From a bacterium (lineage in GTDB: Bacteria > JAHJDO01), in contig JAUSPT010000025.1 of the NCBI GenBank assembly GCA_030652805.1, positions 1 to 12,266 on the forward strand: 12,266 nt of DNA, read 5' to 3'. Made by a program: the position numbers and the translations under genes. The notes beneath the pieces were generated by a model that was given only the letters and a program-made list of their open reading frames with translations, made no database searches and had not been told where the DNA came from. How positions within the stretch are numbered: position 1 is the stretch's first letter; each line of letters starts with the position of its first letter. This document shows, piece after piece, positions 6,301 to 12,266 of the stretch.

Positions 6301-9300
6301 CATTAATTGAAAGCTTTGAGGAAGAATTAAAGTCTCTTAGTAAAGAGAGGAAACTAGAAGTAGAAAAGATCAAGAAGGGAGATGAACTTTCACCAGGTGT
6401 AATAAAACGTATAATGGTTTATATAGGCAATAAGAGAAAAATCTCAAAGGGAGATAAGGTCTCTGGCAGGCATGGTAATAAGGGTGTGATTGCAAAAATA
6501 TTGCCAGAGGAAGATATGCCGTATTTATCAGATGGAACATCAGTGGAAATTTTGCTTAATCCTTTAGGCGTTCCTTCAAGAATGAATGTGGGCCAAATTT
6601 TGGAAACTCATCTTGGGTGGGTAGCCAAGGTTTTGGGTATAAAGATTGCGACTCCTGTTTTTAATGGAATTAAAGAGGCAGAAATAAAACAGCTTCTTAA
6701 AAAGGCAGGGTTGCCTGAAGATGGTCAGGTTACTTTGTATGACGGGATGACAGGGGAATCATTTGATAATAAGATAACTGTTGGCTATATTTACATGATG
6801 AAGTTGTCACATCTTGTGGATGATAAGATGCATGCTCGTGCAACAGGTCCGTATTCATTAGTTACTCAGCAGCCTTTGGGAGGAAAGGCTCAGTTTGGAG
6901 GACAGCGTTTTGGCGAGATGGAGGTATGGGCATTAGAAGCATATGGTGCTGCTTATACTTTACAAGAATTGCTTACAGTAAAAAGTGACGACGTTGTTGG
7001 CAGAATGCGGATATACGAAAGTATTGTAAAGGGAGAAAATACAGTTCAATCCGGCATACCAGAGTCTTTCAATGTTTTATTGAAAGAGTTACAAGGTTTA
7101 GGATTGGGAGCTAAACTTGTAAGGGCTAAAGGGCCTCGTGTATTTTCTGATCTTGCTTTTCGAAAATGGCAACCTAATAGCTCGGAGGAATTTCAAAACG
7201 GAACGGATACGATTGAAGCCATATCTATTAGTTTGGTTTCTCCTGAAGAGATCAGGCTGTGGTCTAAAGGAGAAGTTAGAAAGCCAGAAACTATAAATTA
7301 TAGAACATTCAGGCCGGAAAAAGATGGGCTTTTTTGTGAAAGAATCTTTGGTCCAACAAAGGATTGGGAATGTTACTGCGGTAAATATAAGAGGATTAGG
7401 CATAAAGGGGTAATTTGCGATAGATGTGGTGTGGAAGTTACACAATCTAAAGTGAGGCGTCAACGTATGGGGCATATAAGTCTTGCTTCACCAGTAGCTC
7501 ATGTTTGGCTTTTTAAGGTTGTACCAAGTTATATGAGTACATTACTTGATTTGAGTTTGAAGAATATAGAAAAGATTCTCTATTATGAGAGTTATGTAGT
7601 GCTGGATGCTGGAAAGACCTCTTTAGGGAAGTATCAGCTTTTAAGTGATGAGGAGTATGAGAAATACAGAGAAGAATTCGGAAATGGATTTCATGCAGAG
7701 ATGGGGGCTTCAGCTATTAAAAAAATGCTACAAGAGATTGATTTAGATAAACTTGCAGAGAGTTTGAGGGAAAAAGAGGGGAAAACAGCATTTAAACAGG
7801 CAAAGAAAAAAATTAATAAGAGGTTAAGGGTTGTTGAAGCCTTTCACACTTCTGGTAGTAGACCTGAGTGGATGATTATGGATGTTATACCTGTTATACC
7901 TCCAGACTTAAGACCTTTAGTGCCTTTAGATGGAGGACGCTTTGCGACCTCGGATTTGAATGACTTATATCGAAGAGTTATTAATCGAAATAACAGGCTG
8001 AAGAGACTTCTAGAACTAGGTGCACCTAACATAATTATTAGAAATGAGAAAAGGATGTTACAGGAATCGGTTGATGCTCTATTTGATAATGGCAGACATG
8101 GCAGGACAGTAGTTGGACATGGTAATCGTCCGCTTAAATCTCTTAGCAACATGTTGGGTGGAAAACAGGGTAGATTTAGACAGAATCTTTTGGGAAAACG
8201 CGTTGATTATTCTGGAAGATCAGTTATTGTTGTGGATCCAAGATTGAAACTACATCAATGTGGTTTACCTAAGCGCATGGCGTTAGAACTGTTTGAGCCA
8301 TTTGTGATTAGAAAATTAAGAGAGAGGGGAATAATAAATACTATAAAGAATGCAAAGAAGATGCTGGAAAAAGCAGAAGCGGAAATATGGGATATTCTTG
8401 ATGATGTAATAAAGAATCGTTACGTTTTACTTAACAGGGCTCCAACATTACATAGATTAGGTATACAGGCATTTCAGCCTGTTCTTATTGAAGGGAAGGC
8501 AATAGGAGTCCATCCTTTGGTTTGTGCAGCGTTTAATGCAGATTTTGATGGAGACCAAATGGCAGTTCATGTGCCTCTTACACCAGAGGCTGAGTTAGAA
8601 GCAGAGTTTTTAATGTTACCAAGTAGGAATATTTTTTCTCCTGCTAGTGGAGAAGCAATAATGGTGCCAAGACAGGAGATTGTATTAGGATGCTATTACT
8701 TGACAAAAGAAAAGCAGAGCAATAGGAAAGAAGAAAAGATATTTTCATCATCTGACGAAGCAATTATTGCATATGATTCTAAAAAAGTGAAATTGCATTC
8801 TAGGGTAAAGATAAGGATAAATGGAGAACTGATAGAGACAACTGTAGGGAGAATTCTGTTTAATGAAATTTTGCCTAATTCATTGCAGTTTGTAAATAGG
8901 GTGTTTGATAAAGACAAACTGGGTGACTTAATTGAAGAGAGTTTCAAAAAGGAAGGATATCATCAGACAGTTATAATGCTGGACAGGATTAAGACATTAG
9001 GATTTGAGATGGCTACTAAGGGCGGCATTTCCATTTGTATTGATAATATAGTTATTCCTGCAATAAAGAGTAAGTTATTGGAGCAAGGGAAACGAGAGGC
9101 TAGTATTGTTGAGGAGCAGTATAGGAAGGGCGTTATTACTGATGGAGAGAGATATAATAAGGTGATTGATGTATGGACACATACTACGGATAAGGTCTCA
9201 GATGCCATGTTTAAAGAGATGGAAAAAGATCCTTTTAATCCTGTTCTAATGATGCTGCTTTCAGGTGCAAGAGGCAGCAGTCAGCAGATAAGGCAATTGG

Positions 9301-11258
9301 CAGGCATGCGGGGACTAATGGCTAAACCTAAGAAGAAGATTATAGGAGAGATAGGAGAGATCATAGAAACTCCTATAATGACAAACTTCCGTGAGGGACT
9401 GAGTATGTTGGAATATTTTATCTCAACTCATGGGGCTAGAAAAGGTTTGGCAGATACAGCTTTGAAAACTGCAGAAGCAGGATACTTAACCAGGAGATTG
9501 GTCGATGTAGCACAGGACGTAGTTGTTACAAGCGAAGATTGCAGAACACTTAACGGTATAAGCGTTGTAGCAATTAAAGAAGGAGACAGAACTATTGAAT
9601 CACTTAAAGACAGGCTTGCAGGGCGAATAGCATTGGAAGATATAAAAATACCCTTGTTGGATAATATAATCGTTAAAGCAGGCGAGGAGATTGCAGATGA
9701 AATGGCAGAAGTCATAGAGGAGGCAGGAGTAGAAAAGGTAATGATAAGGTCTGTTCTAACATGTGAGCAGGAGAAGGGGATTTGTGCTAAATGTTATGGT
9801 AGAGATCTTACAACAAAGAAGCGAGTTAGAGTGGGAGAAGCTGTAGGAATTATTGCAGCTCAGTCCATAGGAGAACCTGGAACTCAGCTTACTCTAAGAA
9901 CTTTTCATATTGGAGGAACAGCTAGTAGAATAATTGGTGCCTCAAAAATAGTAGCCATTAATGATGGCATTGTTAAATTTCACGGAATAAGAACAGTGGT
10001 GGATAAGAATAATAACGTAGTAGTGATTAACAGGAATGGAGAAATAGCAATAGAAAATGCAGAAGAGAAGGAATTAGAAAGATGCAATATGCCTTTGGGC
10101 AGTGTACTTAAGTTTAAAGATAATGATGTAGTAAAAAGAAAAACCGTGTTAGCTGAGTGGGATCCATATACCTTGCCCGTAATTTCTATAGTGAGTGGGG
10201 AAGTAAAATTTATTGATATAATTGAAGGTCTTACAATGAAGACCGAAGTAGATAAGATCACCGGGAAAAAAGAAAGGATTATTACAGATTACCGAAGCAC
10301 TGGTATGCATACACAAATATTGATACAAGACAAGAATGGAGAGGTGTTAAATTACCATAGTATCCCAAGTGGAGCGTACCTAATAGTTAAAGAGGGAGAG
10401 CAAGTTTTGGTAGGGGATTTGTTAGCAAAGACTACAAGGGAAAGAAGTAAAACCAGAGATATTACAGGAGGATTACCAAGAATCGCTGAACTCTTTGAAG
10501 CGAGGAGACCTAAGAATCCTGCTATAGTGACTGAGATAGATGGAATAGTGGATGAACCTGTTGGTCTTAAGAAGAATATGCGTAGAATAACTGTGACAGC
10601 AGATAATGGTGACGAAAAAGAATATCTCATTCCTCATGGTAAGCACTTGATTGTTTATAAAGGCGATAGGGTAAAAGCAGGTGATCAGCTTACAGATGGA
10701 TCTGTGATTCTTGATGAAATATTAAGAATAGAGGGAGATAGGAGATTACAGGAATATTTATTAAATGAAGTTCAGGAAGTTTATCGGCTGCAAGGTGTTT
10801 ATATCAATGATAAACATATAGGATTAATTGTAAGACAGATGCTTAGAAAAGTCAGCATAGAAGATAGTGGAGATACTAAGCTCTTAGCTGGAGAACAAGT
10901 AGATAAAGTTGTTTTTAAAAAAGAAAATGAAAGAGCTGTCGCAGAAAATAAAAAACCTGCTCGTGCAATACCAGTTCTTCAGGGTATTACACGAGCGTCT
11001 ATAAATACAGAAAGTTTTATATCAGCTGCTTCATTTCAGGAAACTACGCGAGTTTTAACCAAGGCTACTGTTTTTTCTAAGGTAGATAGATTATCTGGAT
11101 TAAAAGAAAATGTAATAATTGGACGTTTAATTCCTGCTGGTACAGGGTGGGCTCACTATAGGAATATAACATTAACAGGAACTGAGTTATCCGATAAAAA
11201 GGATACGGAAGAGGCTAAAGATAAAGATAATAGTAGTGTGGAAGAGGTGAAAGATTAG
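3393..11258 (+). CDS. rpoBC: Fused RNA polymerase beta and beta' subunits
   Basis: One uninterrupted 2621-codon frame encodes both large catalytic subunits of RNA polymerase. The beta part (about 1-1243) has the rifampicin-pocket segment at 456-479 with Q459, D462, H472 and S477 as in sensitive enzymes, ED at 754-755 of GYNFEDAI, and the lysines K1022 and K1030 of [13 protein letters not shown]505 is followed by Ser where most bacteria have Pro. After a linker of about 30 residues, beta' (about 1274-2621) shows the N-terminal zinc site (C1327, C1329, C1342, C1345), the catalytic NADFDGD with D1717, D1719 and D1721, the bridge helix (around 1957-1978), the second zinc site (C2050, C2124, C2131, C2134) and the trigger loop with R2169 and H2172. 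The trigger loop carries the long insert of Gram-negative enzymes, and a flap-region insert is also seen. The end is an acidic/lysine tail. The ribosome binding site is AAAGGGAG (3378-3385). Natural fusions are known in Helicobacter, Wolinella and Wolbachia. Confidence 0.97.
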   Translation: MSQRVSNSSGRDLYCQISPVMNVPDLMYVQREPYAEFLQRNVTQANRKNQGLQAVFNEFFPIIDEKERFCLEFLNYSIGDPKYNVSECERCGATYAAPLKVRMKLTINEEGSTKAGSAREQEMYLLDLPLMTEQGTFIINGSERVIVSQLHRSPGLYCQKKEVSNEKELYSARLIPYRGVWLEFEFDANDVLYVSMDRKRKMLATVLLRAFGYVTDEEIIRLFYNCKEKIITNETVADDLVNEILSEDVVDENTGEIIAESKERITPSIAKKILTFKIKSINIIEMSVKDISIINTLAKDHRKSKEEAFVEIYKRLRPSDHFTIDTAETYFKDIIYNPRRYDLSQVGRYKLNQKLGLNYSLDKTTLDKEDIVKTINYLLLAKCNKEDEDDIDHLWNRRVRTVGELLQSQFRIGLAKLERSVKERIAFQEPDTVMPHDLINGRLISSTVNDFFARGQLSQFMDQTNPLAELTHKRRLSALGPGGLTRERAGFEVRDVHPTHYGRICSIETPEGPNIGLIASLATYTRVNKFGLLETPARRVVNGRVTNEVVWLSADPGNKNVVAQANAKIDKKGHFIDDEISVRIKGDFRKVSPKDVNFVDVSPDQIVSVAAGLIPFLEHDDANRALMGSNMQRQAVPLLNPEAPLIGTGMESIVAKWSGSAVAAKRAGIVESVCSDKIIIRPEESKDDFDEYILKKFEKSNQNTCINQRPIVKEGERVSKNDIIAEASATDNKELALGQNLLVAFMPWRGYNFEDAIVISEKLVRDDTCTSIHIEQLEVEARETKLGKEEITRDIPNVSDGELANLDEHGIVRIGTHVKPGDILVGKVTPKSETGLTSEEKLLIAIFGEKASDVLNTSLTVPVGVEGVVTDVRILSRRDKDDIDGLGKKIIEDIEHRIDEEIRKTKDNLIEALGSLIRGEVIAEDMINKNGKVFLSAGQKVRIKDVDNIPVKYLRRLRVKNNNINKKLLALIESFEEELKSLSKERKLEVEKIKKGDELSPGVIKRIMVYIGNKRKISKGDKVSGRHGNKGVIAKILPEEDMPYLSDGTSVEILLNPLGVPSRMNVGQILETHLGWVAKVLGIKIATPVFNGIKEAEIKQLLKKAGLPEDGQVTLYDGMTGESFDNKITVGYIYMMKLSHLVDDKMHARATGPYSLVTQQPLGGKAQFGGQRFGEMEVWALEAYGAAYTLQELLTVKSDDVVGRMRIYESIVKGENTVQSGIPESFNVLLKELQGLGLGAKLVRAKGPRVFSDLAFRKWQPNSSEEFQNGTDTIEAISISLVSPEEIRLWSKGEVRKPETINYRTFRPEKDGLFCERIFGPTKDWECYCGKYKRIRHKGVICDRCGVEVTQSKVRRQRMGHISLASPVAHVWLFKVVPSYMSTLLDLSLKNIEKILYYESYVVLDAGKTSLGKYQLLSDEEYEKYREEFGNGFHAEMGASAIKKMLQEIDLDKLAESLREKEGKTAFKQAKKKINKRLRVVEAFHTSGSRPEWMIMDVIPVIPPDLRPLVPLDGGRFATSDLNDLYRRVINRNNRLKRLLELGAPNIIIRNEKRMLQESVDALFDNGRHGRTVVGHGNRPLKSLSNMLGGKQGRFRQNLLGKRVDYSGRSVIVVDPRLKLHQCGLPKRMALELFEPFVIRKLRERGIINTIKNAKKMLEKAEAEIWDILDDVIKNRYVLLNRAPTLHRLGIQAFQPVLIEGKAIGVHPLVCAAFNADFDGDQMAVHVPLTPEAELEAEFLMLPSRNIFSPASGEAIMVPRQEIVLGCYYLTKEKQSNRKEEKIFSSSDEAIIAYDSKKVKLHSRVKIRINGELIETTVGRILFNEILPNSLQFVNRVFDKDKLGDLIEESFKKEGYHQTVIMLDRIKTLGFEMATKGGISICIDNIVIPAIKSKLLEQGKREASIVEEQYRKGVITDGERYNKVIDVWTHTTDKVSDAMFKEMEKDPFNPVLMMLLSGARGSSQQIRQLAGMRGLMAKPKKKIIGEIGEIIETPIMTNFREGLSMLEYFISTHGARKGLADTALKTAEAGYLTRRLVDVAQDVVVTSEDCRTLNGISVVAIKEGDRTIESLKDRLAGRIALEDIKIPLLDNIIVKAGEEIADEMAEVIEEAGVEKVMIRSVLTCEQEKGICAKCYGRDLTTKKRVRVGEAVGIIAAQSIGEPGTQLTLRTFHIGGTASRIIGASKIVAINDGIVKFHGIRTVVDKNNNVVVINRNGEIAIENAEEKELERCNMPLGSVLKFKDNDVVKRKTVLAEWDPYTLPVISIVSGEVKFIDIIEGLTMKTEVDKITGKKERIITDYRSTGMHTQILIQDKNGEVLNYHSIPSGAYLIVKEGEQVLVGDLLAKTTRERSKTRDITGGLPRIAELFEARRPKNPAIVTEIDGIVDEPVGLKKNMRRITVTADNGDEKEYLIPHGKHLIVYKGDRVKAGDQLTDGSVILDEILRIEGDRRLQEYLLNEVQEVYRLQGVYINDKHIGLIVRQMLRKVSIEDSGDTKLLAGEQVDKVVFKKENERAVAENKKPARAIPVLQGITRASINTESFISAASFQETTRVLTKATVFSKVDRLSGLKENVIIGRLIPAGTGWAHYRNITLTGTELSDKKDTEEAKDKDNSSVEEVKD
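7122..7211 (+). other. Beta-beta' fusion linker
   Basis: Residues 1244-1273 join the last recognisable beta segment ([16 protein letters not shown]) to the first beta' homology ([15 protein letters not shown]). The linker has no conserved motif I recognise. It contains no ATG, GTG or TTG in frame before the beta' core; the first in-frame TTG (7233) lies inside conserved sequence. GGAGG occurs at 7184-7188, and in another frame tandem stops TAA-TAG lie at 7175-7180. These could be relics of separate genes. With no usable start codon after GGAGG, independent beta' translation looks unlikely. Confidence 0.8.
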
Positions 11259-11272
11259 GAAAGGGAATAAAT

Positions 11273-11644
11273 ATGCCAAGATTGTCACAATTGATAAAAA
11301 AAAGCAGGAAGAAGAATACAAAGAAAACGTCTACTCCTGCCTTAAAAGGTTCTCCTCAAAAGCGAGGAGTATGTACCAGGGTGTATACGGTTACTCCTAA
11401 AAAGCCAAATTCAGCATTAAGAAAGGTGGCTAGAGTGAGATTGACGAGTGGTGTGGAGGTTACAGCTTATATTCCTGGAATAGGACATAATCTACAGGAA
11501 CATTCAATTGTTTTAATTAGAGGTGGAAGCGTTGCAGATCTTCCGGGTGTTAGATACCACATAGTTAGAGGAGCTTTGGATACTGCAGGGGTTACGGATA
11601 GAAAGAAAAGCAGGTCTAGATATGGTGCAAAAAGAGCAAAATAA
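11273..11644 (+). CDS. rpsL: 30S ribosomal protein uS12
   Basis: uS12 sits at the decoding centre and controls accuracy of tRNA selection; it is the classic streptomycin-resistance target. The 123 residues align with E. coli S12 without gaps through position 88. K43 in [11 protein letters not shown] is kept. Position 88, nearly always Lys, is Ala here (GCA at 11534-11536), and Arg86 is Ser, giving [14 protein letters not shown]. The following Asp89, the RimO methylthiolation site in E. coli, is retained. The rest is typical, including the basic end [11 protein letters not shown]. The start lies 14 bases after the rpoBC stop with a purine-rich AAAGGGA upstream. The position 88 change would be expected to affect streptomycin binding or decoding; that is inference. 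Confidence 0.97.
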   Translation: MPRLSQLIKKSRKKNTKKTSTPALKGSPQKRGVCTRVYTVTPKKPNSALRKVARVRLTSGVEVTAYIPGIGHNLQEHSIVLIRGGSVADLPGVRYHIVRGALDTAGVTDRKKSRSRYGAKRAK

Positions 11645-11656
11645 AGGAGACATGTA

Positions 11657-12124
11657 ATGCCTAGAAAGGGGAGGGTTACTAAAAGGACAATAACACCGGA
11701 TCCTAAATACAGTGACCAAATAGTAGCTAAATTTGTAAATTGTATTATGAGAAGAGGCAAAAAAAGTTTGGCTGAATCTATACTCTATGATTCTTTGGAT
11801 ATTATACATAAGAGTACAAAAAAAGACTCTTTGGAAGTGTTCAAGCAGGCTCTTGATAATGTAAAGCCGGTTTTAGAGGTTAAGTCCAAAAGAATTGGAG
11901 GCGCTACGTATCAAGTACCTATAGAAGTTAGCTCTGATAGGAGAACAAGTTTGGCTATGCGCTGGATTATAACTTATGCTAAAGCGAGAAAGGGCAAAAG
12001 CATGGGGGAAAAATTGGCGCAGGAAATTGTGGACGCATCTAAAGGCGAAGGAACTTCCGTAAAAAAGAAAGAAGACGTCCATAAAATGGCAGAAGCTAAT
12101 AAAGCTTTTGCGCATTATAGATAA
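11657..12124 (+). CDS. rpsG: 30S ribosomal protein uS7
   Basis: uS7 nucleates assembly of the 30S head and contacts E-site tRNA and mRNA near the exit channel; in E. coli it also represses the str operon. Its 155 residues are the usual length. It begins [18 protein letters not shown], carries the [16 protein letters not shown] segment and the hallmark [11 protein letters not shown] at 81-91, then the [10 protein letters not shown] helix and an end with [13 protein letters not shown] strong ribosome binding site AAAGGAG (11643-11649) overlaps the rpsL stop, so rpsL and rpsG are surely cotranscribed. The gene is followed not by fusA but by a promoter and tuf. Confidence 0.98.
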   Translation: MPRKGRVTKRTITPDPKYSDQIVAKFVNCIMRRGKKSLAESILYDSLDIIHKSTKKDSLEVFKQALDNVKPVLEVKSKRIGGATYQVPIEVSSDRRTSLAMRWIITYAKARKGKSMGEKLAQEIVDASKGEGTSVKKKEDVHKMAEANKAFAHYR

Positions 12125-12127
12125 TAC

Positions 12128-12155
12128 TTGCAAGAGAAAGAGGATATGATATAAT
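12128..12155 (+). promoter_or_regulatory. Extended -10 promoter for the downstream tuf gene
   Basis: TTGCAA (12128-12133, four of six matches to the -35 consensus) and a perfect TATAAT (12150-12155) are separated by 16 bases. TGA precedes the -10 box, giving the extended -10 TGn motif. Transcription would begin near 12162, about 30 bases before the tuf ATG. It lies just after the rpsG stop, between the two genes. No terminator separates rpsG from it, so read-through from the operon is also likely. Confidence 0.7.
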
Positions 12156-12161
12156 CCGTGA

Positions 12162-12266
<105 letters not shown>

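Noticed and set aside
5708-6373. 221-codon open frame on the - strand inside rpoBC
   Set aside because: It is the antisense shadow of conserved beta-subunit sequence, with a low-complexity Ser/Leu/Ile composition and no recognisable motif.
7098-7475. 125-codon - strand frame over the beta-beta' junction
   Set aside because: It lies opposite conserved beta and beta' coding sequence, including the zinc-site codons, so it is a shadow frame and not a gene at the fusion.

Overview
The window is a dense, single-strand housekeeping block for translation and transcription. It reads left to right: end of a tuf gene, rpmG, tRNA-Trp, secE, nusG, rplK, rplA, rplJ, rplL, a fused rpoB-rpoC gene, rpsL, rpsG, and the start of a second tuf gene. 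All genes lie on the + strand. No gene-free gap exceeds about 70 bases. I see no mobile element, CRISPR array, phage gene or defence gene.

Organism: an AT-rich bacterium. The RNA polymerase is of the Gram-negative type, because both the insert in the beta flap region and the long insert in the beta' trigger loop appear to be present. The gene order (tuf-rpmG-tRNA-Trp-secE-nusG-rplKAJL-rpoBC-rpsL-rpsG) resembles Helicobacter, which also has a fused rpoBC, but the RpoB and RpoC sequences do not read like Helicobacter or Wolbachia. My best guess is an uncultured lineage near the PVC/Omnitrophota type of bacteria; this is weak inference.

Layout: bases 1-586 hold the tuf end, zinc-type ribosomal protein L33, a tRNA-Trp without an encoded CCA, and SecE. 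Bases 598-3325 hold NusG and the stalk/L1 region proteins L11, L1, L10 and L12, tightly packed (rplA/rplJ overlap by 4 bases, rplJ/rplL by 17). Bases 3393-11258 are one continuous 2621-codon frame containing complete beta and beta' subunits joined by about 30 residues. Bases 11273-12124 are S12 and S7. Bases 12125-12191 carry a good extended -10 promoter and a strong ribosome binding site for the second tuf gene; the fusA gene that usually sits between rpsG and tuf is absent.

Most notable points: the beta-beta' fusion, with what may be a fossil of the old rpoB stop and rpoC ribosome binding site in its linker; a natural alanine at S12 position 88, where lysine is nearly universal and streptomycin-resistance mutations map; an N-terminally extended L12; and the missing fusA. 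Nothing here looks like a wholly new system. The interest lies in unusual versions of universal genes.
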